DNA from: Ditylenchus dipsaci
Taxonomy: Eukaryota > Nematoda > Chromadorea > Rhabditida > Anguinidae
DNA: 64,000 nucleotides
Direction: 5' to 3'
Assembly: GCA_004194705.1 (NCBI GenBank)
Contig: SADC01001333.1
Span: 62,001-126,000, forward strand
The first letter of the stretch is position 1, and the number at the start of each line of letters is the position of its first letter. Both the position numbers and the translations under genes were made by a program. Shown piece by piece: positions 32,880 through 45,007 of this stretch. Under the pieces are notes generated by a model that made no database searches, was not told where the DNA came from, and saw nothing but the letters and a program-made list of their open reading frames with translations.

Positions 32880-33220
32880 AGTGGGTAACGACAACGGTCC
32901 CACATCAGCCCGCACCGGCAATTGACCATAGCGACTGCGCTATCATTTGCCATCTTACTTTTCTTCATCGCCGTCCTGGTTTTTTTTAACATATTTTTTA
33001 TATTAAATCTTTCTTTATTTACATTATATATTTAGTTTTATTTTCGTACTTCTTTGGGTAACTGTCCATGTTTGACTTCATTTTTATTTCAATAAGTCGT
33101 CCCGATTTTTCACATAAATTTTGAAAAAAATCGAAAATATTAAAACGGCCTCATTTCTTTAAATAAAAATGAAGGAAAAAATGGGATGTTCATCTAAACA
33201 TAGGGTATTAAAGTGAAAAT
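32880..33220. repeat. Diverged CATAG/GGACGG-family foldback
   Basis: CCATAGCGACTGCGC with internal TCGCCGTCCTGG and mirrored AAATAAAAATGAAG arms resembles 1858-2243, but the right tip is lost. Confidence 0.4.
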
Positions 33221-33295
33221 TAATCACCGTATTTCCTCTAATTGAAACCCCGGTCCCCCTAGAGGCCATCCAAAAAATAAAATAATAATTGAAAG

Positions 33296-33792
33296 TACCG
33301 TATTTTCTCTATTGAACGGGAGGGCTCGTTTATTTTTTAACCCCTCGACAACTGGAAAATTTTTAAATCGATCTCGAAATTTTCGGGTGCTCAACCAAAA
33401 TCTAAAAAGCGGAATCAGTAGATCTGGTGGGAGTTAAGAAAACGCAATGAACAGATATGGAACATATTTACTCTGGGTTGAGATATACCGTATAACCTCT
33501 ATCAAACGGGCACCCCTACAGTTAACGTTTGTCAAATTTGCTTTGCTTTTTAATCCCAATATTGTTGATTTTTCGAAACGGACGACCACTCATTTTGTAG
33601 AGCTTCACAAACTCTACAAAATGAGTGGTCGTCCGTTTCGAAAAATAAACAATATTGGGGTTAAAAAAGCAATGCAAATTTGAAAAACGTTAACTGTAGG
33701 GGTGCCCGTTTAATAGAAGTTATACGGTAAGTCCTCAAAGTCGAGGACGCCCGTTTATTAGAGAGGGCCCATTTAATAGAGAAAATACGATA
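33296..33792. mobile_element. CCGTATTTTCTCT-family element with nested copy
   Basis: The outer tips TACCGTATTTTCTCTATTGA and TTAATAGAGAAAATACGATA enclose a near-perfect palindrome at 33486-33729 (TACCGTATAACCTCTATCAA arms). Further tips lie at 33225, 34440-34545. Confidence 0.75.
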
Positions 33793-33889
33793 ATTTCTAA
33801 ATTTTACTCAAATTTTGTTTTAGTTCGAAGATTGCTTTCTACCATATTTCCTTCTCGTTACTTTCTTTTATTTACTTTTTACTAACCAG

Positions 33890-34002
33890 TAGGGTTGGCG
33901 GTTCGGGTACCCGTTTTCGGTTTTTTTATCCGAAAACCGAAAATTTTGCGGTTATCGGTTAGGGTAACCGAAACCGAAAATGTCGGTTACCCGCCAAACC
34001 TA
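33890..34002. mobile_element. hAT-type MITE, TAGGGTTGG tips, copy 2
   Basis: TAGGGTTGGCGG...CCGCCAAACCTA, flanked by CTAACCAG / CTCACCAG (7 of 8 match). The core consists of TCGGTTACC/GGTAACCGA palindromes. The tips match 6009-6142. Confidence 0.85.
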
Positions 34003-34973
34003 CTCACCAGCTCTTTCTCTCATTTATTCGAGCGTTTACAATGTTTTAATTTCAGATCAATTATGGTATCAACAAGCATATTGGACAGTTTTTATGCATT
34101 TTGTCCCGACTTCTCGTTGAAACCTAAAATATGAAGATTCTCAAGGGTAAAGGTATAAGGGTAAAGGTTAAAAAGTAGTAAAATTTTTGGATTTATAAGG
34201 AATAAGAAAATGAATTGGTGGTATAGTTCAGGCAGAAGAGGTGCAGCAGGCTTCGCTTCCTGCCAAAAAAACCCACTATACTACGAGCTGAAAAACCTTT
34301 AATGTAATTGATAGAGATTTCCAGAGCTAGTTTTAGGATTTTCGCAGTTTGATGGGAAGGATCATAAGTGAAGAGAGAATAATTCAACAATTTTTGACTC
34401 AAAAATTTTTCGCGCCCTTGGCGCGACGAGTTTAAAAAATAAAAGCCCTTTCTAGTACAAGCCCCCCCCCCTCTAATATAAGCCCCCCCTTGGAAGGCAT
34501 CCATAAAATAGAGGCCCCGGGTTTCTATTAGGGGAAATACGGTATATGATATAAAATAAAAAGTGCGAATCATTTTTTAAAAAATTGTGCTGAAAATTGC
34601 AAAAAAAGGAGGACTTGGTCACTGCAGTGCTATAGTGCAGTCAAAAAAATGCAATAAACGTTTGTGAAAAATATATTTCTTCTGCCCCATGATGAGCGAG
34701 TATCTTCAGTGCCCCTTCCGGTCTGAACAGAATTGGCCACCGGAACTGGCCGAAGAAAAAGAGGCGCGAAATTTCAAATGGGCTCAATCTTTAGGATGAA
34801 ATGATTCGTAAACTGCTTCAAAGTAAAGAAACACTAAATATTTACCCACAGGGGCCTCAACCACATCAAAAACGGAATAGTTTTAAGGGTTTATTGAAAA
34901 CAGCATCTGGACTTCCAATTACACGATATAAGGTATATATACCAACTTTTACCAAATCCATCAAAAACGACAT

Positions 34974-35195
34974 GGTGGCCTAGAGGACAAGACGTCAGGT
35001 CGAATAGTTAGAGTCGTGAGTTCGATCCCACATGGGATTGAGATCGTTTTTTTCCAGTGGAAGTTCATCGAATTGCCACTGGAAGTCCATCGAATTGCCA
35101 GTGGTACACCACCAACTGCCAGTGGAAGTCCACGAAATTATCACTGGTAGTCGATGGGAGTCCATTAGTAATTTGGTGGACTTCCACTGGATTAA
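34974..35195 (+). repeat. tRNA-like segment followed by CCAGTGG array
   Basis: TGGCCTAGAGGACAAGACG (A-box-like) and GAGTTCGATCCC (B box), 55 nt apart, are followed at 35050-35190 by GCCACTGGAAGTCCAT units. It looks like a tRNA-derived SINE head. The cloverleaf is incomplete, so it is not called as a tRNA. Confidence 0.55.
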
Positions 35196-35267
35196 ATTTA
35201 GCTATGACGGGACACACAACTAGTTTTGAAAAGAATATTTGACAAAGGGCTCCTCGTCAAAATGGAT

Positions 35268-35489
35268 GTTGCTCTAACGGTATAATTTTTACGTTGAAAT
35301 TTTTATTTAATTTTTCATGCATTGCTTTCAGATCGTATTTCTGAAGGCACTCGCAACATGGAAGGCATCAATGATAAGTAGAAGGAGAAGTTCTCAGAGG
35401 AGCACAGGAAGGCCCACGCTGAAGCTGACAGAAACGTTATCTGGCTGCAAAGTATTTGAGGTTAAACATTATTCTCGTTATTCTCCTTA
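35268..35489 (+). pseudogene. PBDC1-like exon, second copy
   Basis: Matches 19084-19300 including the intron and acceptor. The exon reads RNMEGINDK then a TAG stop. With 35583-35942 it forms the partner of the segmental duplication. Confidence 0.7.
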
Positions 35490-35582
35490 GAATTGTGTTT
35501 GATGTGATTGGTTGAATTTCAGAGTTTATTATATTTTGCTAATAAAGAGACTTTATAGCTGAGTTGAGTGCTGGCTTTCCTT

Positions 35583-35942
35583 CTTTTCCAGATTATCACA
35601 CCCGACTTTTGCATATTTGTCTCCTGCCCGAAAAGTGAAAATTAAAAAATGGAAATTTTCGTTAAAAAATTGAATTTCATAAAAAAAGGGAGATTTGTTT
35701 GTCTTGAACTAAGATTTCAACTTCAGGGGCCGTGAATTGTTAGGAATCACAGCAGAATCAAACTCCTTGCACAAATTTAGCCCAGAAAACTTTCTTACTT
35801 GTAAATATTTCAAAAATTTATAAAAAACGTTTAAAATTAAAAACATGAATTCAAAAATTTCCATACTTATAAGCCCAGTGTCCAATGACTGAGAGTAAAT
35901 TGCATGTTTTTTAACGCGGGAAGGGCTGTAAACTTTTTTTTT
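35583..35942. repeat. Duplicated block, copy 2 (partner 20985-21310)
   Basis: See copy 1. Here it lies only 94 bp from the PBDC1 exon. In copy 1 about 1.7 kb of inserted sequence separates the two parts. Confidence 0.85.
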
Positions 35943-36038
35943 TTGAATTAAACGAGTGACGTCTTTCATTTAATTTACTTGTTCCGTTCAAACACACAAT
36001 CAGCAACCGAGATTTGACAAATATAGCAGAACTAACAT

Positions 36039-39000
36039 CTATATGTACGGCATTCTCTTCTTTTCTTCATCTGCGAGTATTGATTCTTGAAGGACATCCG
36101 ACAATTCCTCATCACCAGGTTTTCGATCCAGAACTTTTTCCAGCAGATAGTGAGAGGGGTATTCTCCACCAAATGATTGAATCTAAAGAAAAGTAAATTA
36201 AATTGCAACAGCCGCCGAACAATCACTTTTCCCCATTTCAGTCCGTTCTCTCTTGAAAATGGATTTTCTGAGAACAGATTCTCGTATATCAAAGATGCTC
36301 CAGCACGTGCCACCAAATAACTGCATTGTAATTTAAAGGGATAAGTTTTTAACAACAGCTTGGCTAAATTACCTGTAATACTTCGCACCATAAGTTACCA
36401 GATGTGAAATCCTGAAATGCGACAATTCAATCTCTCTTGAGGCCACTGCTGTAAATCTCGGCACCAGGTTAATTTCAGGCACCTATTTCTAGCAGTTATT
36501 GATATTACCCAGCCCGGTGCCGCTGATTATCAGGCAGCTCAGACATTGGCACCGTGCTAGGAATAAGAAAATTAATCATTTAAACGTTTCTACATAGCGG
36601 CCCCAACTTGGAACCGAAACATTTTATACGAAAACTTTACGTTAAATTGTTTCGGTGCCAAGCCGGTGCAGCTATGTAGAAAGGTTTATATGACTATTTT
36701 TATTATTCCTAGCCCGGTGCCGATGTCTCAGCTACCTGACAATCCGCCGCACCGGAGTGAGAAATACCAATAACTGCTAAACAGGTGCCTGAAGTTTAGC
36801 CGGTGCCGAGATTCACAGCACTGCTTGAGGCAAATGTAAAATACGATACTTACCTATGATGATAGGCGTAGTTGGGAGTCCTCTCCAAGCAAGGCAGTGC
36901 TACATCAGCCAACTTTTGAAAGAGATTCGTAGTTGAAAGACTTCCATCAGACACTTGATGAGCAAACTGGCCATGGAGTTGCAAATCGAATAGTGCATAC
37001 AGTGCCTAAACAGACCAAATTACTGATTTAACAAATAGCAAATAGTCAACCTGCTGAGAAGTACGAATAGACCCAAAAATATTTCTGGAAGATAGCAACA
37101 CGTTAGCCTCGTCGATGGTCATGGCTTTCCCGGATGGATCTCTGCATATATTGGCTAGGACCTACAAAGAAGATTCAGTAAGCACAGATTTTTCAGAAGA
37201 ACACCATGTGAAACATGCACAATTGTATACTTTGCAAAACACAAACTACAGTCCGTCTGACTTATCTGACCAATCAAAACTAACCCTCGGTCATTAAAAA
37301 GCATTCCATCAAATGAGAAGGCACTTCAGCAAAGTCTGAAGGACATCTGGTGCCTAAACAGACGCATCTTTCATTGCTCTCTAAACAAACGAGTTAACAA
37401 CCTGCAACATGCTGATAACGAGTTCTTCCCAACATTGAATGTATAGCATGGCCCATTTCATGGAAGAAATTTTCCGCCTGTTGCGGATCCATCATCACAC
37501 TTTCGTATTCGGATGGATACTGCTTTCTTTGGCAGAACTTTGTAAGCGGCATAACAGATAATGAGAGGACAACAATAGGAGTCTGATATTGGCCATCTCC
37601 CATCTGAAAGCAAAAAATTGTAAACAAGGTCTCGCTGGGCAACAGCGACTTACTAGTTTCGAACACCTCACCGTAAAGTGACAATCTCCTTGAACCTTAG
37701 TGGATCTGATATCCATGTCCAAGTATATTGTTCCTAGAAACACGGTTCCACCTTCCTTATGAACATCCTAAATTTTAAAACTGATACAGATTTAAAATCA
37801 AAAAATAAAATTTCAACGGACTAATTTAAGCACATTTCCTGGCCAAACTTCACCCTGCTCGGGCAGTGAAACTTTGAAGTCCAAACCGTACAATTTGTTC
37901 ACAATTGATTCGAAGCCAGAAAGAATAGCACCGAAATTGAAGAATTTGATAGGTCGCCTACTTCCTGCAAAAGCTTGCGCCGGGAAATAGCTTTGGCATA
38001 ATCTAAAAATGGAAATCCAATTGAACAGACAAAGGCTCAAAAAATCAAAGTATCCCACCCAGATCCCATTCACCAACTCTATCTCGCATAGGATTGAAAT
38101 TGAAGAGTTTTCCACAAGCAATGAACGAATTGCATCTGTTTCCACTTCCAGCTGGGCCTCATCGTCTAAATACAATTCTCATACCTTATTTATAAGAATT
38201 TTTGAAAAAAGTATGGAACAAATCGATCCATCAATCTAGCCCATTTATACCTCGATATCTACTGGGTCGTTACTAGTGTCTCCACTCTCTCGTCTCTGTA
38301 CATCTTATCTTGGAAAAAGCTCAAAATTATCACCTTTCTTCATCTCCCAAGCAATAGAATTAAACCAAAGGTCCCTTAATTAGACTACACAAGTAAACCA
38401 AATGAATAAATAGGCCAGAATTTAAAAAATTAATAACCTTTATTATTCCATCTAAGAAGCTGTATACATTGTCGTAGGTTCCTGAAAAAAAAGTGTTCCA
38501 AGTAAACATCAAGTAAAGTCAAAGCTTTATATAACGTTCACTTAAGCTCGGTTCCGTAAATAACGAACTACGTATAATCACTACTCCTCATAACGTTCAG
38601 CTCTACATAACGTTCACCTGAGGCCGGTCCCCAGGGTGAACGTTATATAGAGCTTTGACTGTATGTATACAGGCTGTAACAAGAATTTCGGAACTTTTTT
38701 TTGGCCATAACTTTTTTAAAAACCAGTTTTTCATTATTCTGTAAACGCAGATCGTCTCAGAATTGAAAAGCGATTTATTGGTATTTAAGATCAAAAACAC
38801 GATTTCGCTTGCTTATCTTGTGTTTCGGGTCCTCGACTGTGGATGTCTATGACTGTGGATGACTGTGGGTCTATAGATGGGCCAGGCCCAAACCACAGGG
38901 GGACCAAGCGAAAATCGTGTTTTTGACTTTATATACCAAAAAAAATTGCTTTTCAATTCTGAGTCGATCTGCGTTTAAAGAGTTTTGAAAAAAGGGCATC

Positions 39001-40875
39001 TAAAAAAGTTATGGCCAACAAAAGAGTTCCAAAATTCTTGTTACAACCTGTACTATCTTACTCAGGACAGAATGTGTCTGCGCTCTATGGGCGTAAGATT
39101 CAAATCCAGTTAGCTTGGCTAAATCATGTCTACTTGTTACCAGATTTCGGAGATTCATTTCCTGTATATTCAATATCTCAATTTGATCAGAGTAAGTTTT
39201 AGAAAATGAAAAACTAACCTGCTTATCACTATGCTCGAAAAACTTGCTGTGTGTGAACCGCCGTATCCGGTAGTCATTAGAGCTTCTCCACGGATTGGAC
39301 AACTGATTGAAATCAAACCCATACTGAGCTGCCTCTTCGTTAGTTATTGATACAGATCTGTCTACACCGTTAGAAAAATGAACGCCAGCGCTAAAGATTT
39401 CATCTGACAGGGCAACAAACTTTTCTCGCTAAATTTTTCACTTGTTAAATGCAAAACAAAGAAGCAAAAAATGCCAAAAATGCCTTTTCTTTTTCCAGAT
39501 GTACGCCCGAGTTTTCAAAATCTTCTAGAAGCAAATGGGCTGTCCGCAGGTCCACTTCATCCAGACGGTCTTTCTCTGTCACCAGCGATTCCTTGAGCGA
39601 CTGATACAGTTCCGGTGTAGTGTTCAGACTGAAAGCGCAATTACAGACAGTTGACGATGAATAAAAGACTATTTACGTTTCAACCAAGGCAGTGTATTGA
39701 CGCATGCTTTTCTCGGCTGCATCCGCGAAGTCCCCATCACAATGCATTGACCTGGTGCACTCAGTCTGACAAAAAAAAAGTATTCATGAAAGAAACTAAA
39801 AAAGTGTTACCAAATCAGCAGCGCAACATATTTCGTTAGAAAGATCATCCACCATGGCCACGGATGTTCGCTCAGACATTTCCGCTGACTTTACATGCCT
39901 TCTCTTATTTACAATTCGCTCGACTAAATCTCTAGATTTGATCTGAACCAGAGCTGCAAGGTTCTCCTAAACGAGATGGAACGATTCAAACGCATGAAAA
40001 TTACAATGATACTATCGTATATCACTCTTCACCCTTGCCAAACACAAAAGTTTAAAACTCATGATTTTTTATGTTAGAAGGCCAAATAAACTTGTGGTAG
40101 ATACAGTCATACCCCTAAAAGCCCGGAGCATGCAGAATCAGGGAGGCTTGTTCATGCTAAAAACCATCTTATATGAGGAGCATCAGAAATTTTGGGTGAT
40201 ACTAGGTAAAAGTAGAACAATATAATGGTGGCCAGAAGTAACATATTAAGTCTTGATAATGAACTTTGTCAATTCAGGGCTTGGTTCTCTCAAAATTAAC
40301 ATATTGACATAAATCATAAAAAGATTCGACCATGGTAGCGAATACCCCCCCCCCAACGATTTTTCACTTTTTTTACTTAAGTAAAAGATACCCAAATTTA
40401 TGTCCAGGACCCAGAAAAAAGTGCGTGACACAGTTACGCTGGCCTACCCCAAGCCTAAAAGCTAAGCCTAAACATGTCGTTTTAAAGGTAGTTACAGCAA
40501 TTTTTAAAAGGTCAGACTCTGGGGGGGGGTGGAATTCGCTACTAGCGCCAAAATTTCTAATTTTGACAACCGAAATTAAGAATTTGAATCACGGTTGAAC
40601 GGATCAGAGACATTCTGCGTAAAAAATCTTTAATGAATGTTTTAACGAACGCTGGCTCAATGGTGTTGCGAAATACAAAAGCAGAGCAAAAATGAGCTTA
40701 CAAAGCCGTTAGGACTGGACAAGAGGAAATTGCCGAAGAGACCCTTGAATAAATCAGCCATTAATTTTATCCTTCAATAGAGATCAAAACAACTAACCAC
40801 ACTTTTTGCATCTTCTCTCACATGCGATCGGAAAAGACTTCTCCCTAGACCACCAAGCGGAAATTTTAAGCGCAT
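36039..40875 (-). CDS. MIPEP: Mitochondrial intermediate peptidase
   Basis: MIPEP is an M3-family zinc metallopeptidase of the mitochondrial matrix that removes octapeptides from imported precursors. It has about 17 short minus-strand exons. Exon 1 (40875-40798) starts [19 protein letters not shown], a basic amphipathic targeting peptide. Then come [17 protein letters not shown] (40770-40707), [14 protein letters not shown] (39821-39969), [17 protein letters not shown] (39690-39770), [12 protein letters not shown] (39484-39629), [15 protein letters not shown] (about 39070-39150) and [14 protein letters not shown] (37822-38003). The catalytic exon (37400-37604) has [20 protein letters not shown], containing the HExxH zinc site. 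The next exon (37285-37352) supplies the third ligand in DFAEVPS. The end is [20 protein letters not shown] and [13 protein letters not shown], with stop at 36039-36041. Introns hold MITEs (36443-36829, 38512-38663, 38670-39050, 40336-40548). A few exon borders near 38100-38370 are uncertain. Confidence 0.93.
36443..36829. repeat. Foldback in a MIPEP intron
   Basis: GTGCTGTGAATCTCGGCACC-type arms are mirrored (36445-36470, 36805-36829), with repeated CCGGTGCCGA motifs through both arms and a centre near 36640. Confidence 0.8.
38512..38663. mobile_element. Tigger/pogo-type MITE in a MIPEP intron
   Basis: GTCAAAGCTTTATATAACG at the left and CGTTATATAGAGCTTTGACT at the right, with TA at the right boundary. 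Internal TAACGTTCA units repeat. Same family style as 11613-11798. Confidence 0.75.
38670..39050. mobile_element. Mariner-type foldback MITE in a MIPEP intron, TA duplication
   Basis: CAGGCTGTAACAAGAATTT and AAATTCTTGTTACAACCTG tips with TA on both sides. The arms continue through TTGGCCATAACTTTTTT. The centre holds an ACAGGGGGACCAAGCGA motif copy. Confidence 0.85.
40336..40548. repeat. Foldback in a MIPEP intron
   Basis: GGTAGCGAATACCCCCCCC is mirrored by GGGGGGGGTGGAATTCGCTA with a weakly paired middle. Confidence 0.55.
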
Positions 40876-41048
40876 AATAGCTAAAAAAATTCCACATAAA
40901 TGCTCCCCAACCACTGAATCAGCAAGAAGAGAAATCTGAGAAAACACGCAAAAGCAATGCTGAGATCACAAAAAATTTTAAAGCTTTTATTTGACCGAAA
41001 CACTACAGGACAACAAAAAGAAGCTTTACGAATAAAGACGAATACAAT

Positions 41049-42459
41049 TTAGAAGAACATATTTCTGCCGTGGAAAGCGCTGTGTGTACCATAAGCATGC
41101 TTTTTCATACTCATCGGTCCACCAGGATGTGTCGAAAAGCGCTCAGATGAGAGAATATTTAGTTTGGTCACCAGCTGAAAAGAATCAATTACGTGTTTAA
41201 AGTGTATTGTACCAGGCTTCCGGGAAGCTGAATATGAACCACTATAAAAAGCTTAGGGTTCAAAAACAACCTTCAAAAACTTGATTATCTCTCTTCCAAA
41301 AATTCCCTTTAAGCGCAGACTTTTCCGTCAGTCTGGTAGGTAATAACTTACGTCATAGAAAGATCCTTGCACATTTGTAATCGCGGTCAAAAGCACTAGT
41401 AACTTCTTGTCAGAAGCTTGCTGAAAAAGATGTTAAAAATATGATCAAAAACAAAAGAAAACGCCTAGACAAAACCCACTTTGGTTTCTTTCTCAACCAG
41501 AGAACTAGATTTCACCTCGCACAGTTTTTGACAGAGCTTGTAAATGTCCTTCAAAAGAACCTCGTCTGTCTCGACCTTGCCTTCTTTAACAGCCTTAAGC
41601 GGATGTTGATGTGTGTAGAAAAAGTACCATGGACAACTTACTGAGACATAGTCATGCGCAGCAGACACTCCTGCAGCAGAGTGCTCATGGCTCCAAATTG
41701 CGCGGATAGGTACTTGGAAACTGTAGACTCAGTGTTATTGCCAGTGTTTGAGAAGCGCGCTACGTGATCCAACCCGATTTGTTCAGAAAGCTCACTGACG
41801 ATTTTCACCGGAATAGAATGGAAGATGAGCTCAGACTCATTAACCGGATGCACAACTGATTCAAAGACGCCCAGAGAGAGCTAGCAATAAAGAAAATTTA
41901 AAATTTTAAATCAGATGAATACAGGGGAGATTCACCTTATCAGAAACCACAGGAACAGCCGTATCAAATTTTAGTAGGAAAGGAGACTCCGAAAATTTCA
42001 TCGCCTGCTTCTGAATCGATGTGTCTTGCAGATCTGTCTTTGTATGTGCACCAGTGATGTAGAAGCCGAGGAATTCTAAGTCCGAAAAAGTTTCTTTGAC
42101 TGAAAGCAAATAGTCAATAAGTAAATTTGGAAAGAAGCAATACTTACACAACTCTGCACGTCCATTGAAGTATTCTTCGTCAAGAATCATTATACCATCT
42201 TCATTCGAAGTGGATTTTACCTCGAAAGTGTTCATTATCTCAATGTTTCTGCCTGACTGTTTGCCGAGACAAGCACCAGCAACCTGAAACTTGCGAATGC
42301 CTGAGTACTAAGATGAGATTATATTCTACTCATAGTGAATTTCGAAGAGCATACCCTTGGAGTTCCATTCTGAACTCGGGCTCGAGTCCACTGATCTGAG
42401 ATACTGAGCGTGACCAACGAATGAATAAATGTTGTTTGCTCCGAGCTTTCTGCAGTCAT
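41049..42459 (-). CDS. CSN6: COP9 signalosome subunit 6
   Basis: CSN6 is the catalytically inactive MPN-domain partner of CSN5 in the COP9 signalosome, which removes NEDD8 from cullins. Exons: 42459-42355, 42283-42148, 42099-41936, 41880-41642, about 41597-41480, 41420-41352 and 41174-41049. It starts MTAESSEQTTFIHSLVTLSI. Then come SISDQWTRARVQNGTPR, CLGKQSGRNIEIMNTFEV, LDEEYFNGRAEL and KETFSDLEFLGFYITGAHT. FESVVHPVNESELIFHS, IGLDHVARFSNTGNNTEST and the C-terminal helical part SDKKLLVLLTAITNVQGSF follow. No JAMM HxH zinc motif is present, as expected for CSN6. Splice joins keep frame throughout. The stop lies 173 bp from the MIPEP start on the same strand, so the two may share a promoter-terminator interval. 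Confidence 0.93.
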
Positions 42460-42580
42460 TTCGATTGTCAAGAATGGAGAAGGCTCAAAAAATTCCGTTC
42501 GTCACAAAAACATCAATTATATAAATTTGCAATATTTCATGGATAAGTGAAATAGCAAGTAGCACCCAGGGCTGGTATTA

Positions 42581-42805
42581 GGGCCTGCTTACAATGGGAT
42601 GTCGATGTCGAAGTAAAAGTGGTGTCTAGATCTCGCGTTTCCATAGGAAAATGCCAAATCTGATATAGATGACCTATACCTACTTTTTGATTTGATTTTA
42701 GTTATAGGCATTTATATCAGATTTGGCATTTTCCTATGGGAAACGCGAGATCTAGACACCACTTTTACTTCGACATCGACATCGACATCCCATTGTAAGC
42801 GGGCC
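42581..42805. mobile_element. PIF/Harbinger-type foldback MITE, TTA duplication
   Basis: GGGCCTGCTTACAATGGGAT and its complement, flanked by TTA (42578-42580, 42806-42808). The arms mirror through GTGGTGTCTAGATCTCGCGT. TTA plus GGGCC tips are classic for this superfamily. Confidence 0.92.
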
Positions 42806-43361
42806 TTAACAATTGACTTTTACCGTTACCTTTTCGGTTGCAGTTTACAATCCCCCCTCCCCCACGGGGAGTGATCTGGTGGAAGAGATAACCTCATATT
42901 CGTGTTTCTCGACCCGATTTCATGATAAAGCCGGCTGTTTTTTGGTTCTGAGAAAAAATTTTTTTTTCGAACCACAGGGGGGGGGGAGTATCATGGTTTT
43001 TAGTCAAATTTGAAAAATTTAAATTGGCGCCTTTTGAATTTTAAAGGGAATAAGGGCTGTATTGGGAGGGGAAGGGCGTTACCTTTAAGCTAGGAACCCA
43101 ATGAGGGGTGAGGGTGCAGATCTGAGGGTGCAGAGCTCATTGGGTATACACTGGATTCGCACCTCCGCACTCCCGCACTAAGAGCGGCACCACGGCAGTG
43201 CGGCACTCGACTGTACCCAACGAAAATTTGCCTCCTCGCCGCGGGAGTGAGAAAGTGAGGAGTTCGAGTGCGGGTGCAAATCCGCACCGCCGCACTCAAT
43301 TTTTTAATGCTTTTTTTTATTTTCAGAATTTAGTCGGATATTTTTTTCCACTTGAAATAGG

Positions 43362-44233
43362 AAGGTACTTTTTTTGCCCGCTAATTACTTCTTTTTGTCC
43401 GCTAAATCTTTTTTCTGCCCGCAAATTTGAAATCCGGCTAATAACTCTTTTTTGCCCGCTAAATACTTTTTTCTGCCCACAAATTACTTTTTTCTGCCCG
43501 CAAATTTTCGAAAAATGCCCGCAAATTTTCCTTCAACGGTATAAGGCTAATTCCCTGTCCCCTACTCAACTTTTCTCATTCTTTTGTGGTTTTCATGTGT
43601 TTGAGCATCTTGTTGTGGGCTGGCCAGAAAATTTATCATTGCTTGGATATTTCGGTGAGCCTTCTTTAACTGTTATTAGGCTGAATTTCTTGTTGTTCTT
43701 AGCCGATATTTGACTTCTAGTGATGAATATTCAGGTTAATGTCACGTACTTAAGTGAGGGAATCTCAGCAGCATTGTCCAACATTTGTGGAGTGCCCGTA
43801 TTGGTCTGCTTAGAATCTGTTTAATGGCTTTAAACGTTATTTCCAGAATATTTAATTCGGGATTTTAGGTTCGCTGATCAGGTAACTTTTTCTTTATGAC
43901 ATGATTCGCGTTTCAATTGCATACAGCGTGACAGGGTCGTCAACGCACGTAGCGTCAATTGAAAATATTTAGTCCACTTGGAAATATGAACTTGTCACGC
44001 TGTATTTGACGTCAGTAAATCGACCTGGCTTCGTTGACATTTGACTGTTGTCGATCCTGGGCCCAGCCACAACAAGATGCTCAAAACACATGAAAACCAC
44101 AAAAGAATGAGAAAAGTTGAGTAGGGGACAGGGAATTAGCCTTATACCCGTTGAAGAAAATTTGCGGGCATTTTTCGAAAATTTGCGGGCAGAAAAAAGT
44201 ATTTAGCGGGCAAAAAGAAGTACCTTCCCTTGT
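43362..44233. repeat. Foldback with TTTTTGCCCGCTAA arrays
   Basis: The left array (43368-43540) of about seven TTTTTTGCCCGCTAAATAC-like units is mirrored by a shorter right array (44155-44228). Inner arms CCCCTACTCAACTTTTCTC and CATCTTGTTGTGGGCTGG also mirror. The open frame 43198-43713 is a by-product of the array. Confidence 0.8.
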
Positions 44234-45007
44234 AATATGCCAAAAATGTATTTCTTTTCTGAGTTGATTGAAGTTTATCGAATTTCGGAATTCCTCCTGG
44301 AAAAAACTTATGGCGCCTCAAAATGTATAAATTTTTGCTAAAGGCACAAAAGCTTTGTATGGTTTTGTTTTGGTGAATTTCTTCTCAGTGATACTCATAG
44401 GCGTTACACCCTCAGTAGTTACACTATCAGTGGTCTTCATCGAACCTCAGTGGTCCAATTAGGGGCATAGACATTTCCCAAAATGAAACTTTTTTCAAAC
44501 AGATTTTTAAGTTTTTTGCGAAATTTTTTAGATTGTGTCTGAACCATCGTAAACCATCCCAGATTTTTAGGCCATCCGTGAATTACCTCATACCATCCCA
44601 ACTGCTGAAACCACCCGAGAAAAACCAAGACCATGAATCGAGGTAAATTTTCCATGGAAAGTGGAAAATTTTCCATGAAATATTTTTTACATGAAAAGTC
44701 AATTCAAGTCAATTTTCCTGTGTCGCGACCTCAGTAATCAGGCTACAAATACGTAATCGGCTAAAATAAGTATGAATAAAAAATTGTTAATAAGTCTAAT
44801 TGACTCCAGAATTTTCGGGTGGTCCACTTGGATATCCCCCACCCTAACCCCAATTCCTGGGTAGGCACCTCCTAATCAGGTGGGTCCACCTGGATGGCCT
44901 AAAAATGGAAGTTAAAAAAATAAAGTTAACACTTAGTGAGGCTCGAACCAGTAACCTCGGTGACGGCAACCCTCCCAATTTAGAGGTAGCAGAGGTAGCC
45001 AGGTGGT

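Noticed and set aside
34974..35045. Possible tRNA gene
   Set aside because: Box spacing fits, but the acceptor and anticodon stems are not convincing and it continues into a repeat array.
43198..43713. 171-residue frame, the longest plus-strand frame in that region
   Set aside because: Reads through the TTTTTGCCCGC array (repeated FCPL words) and foldback arm; no family match.
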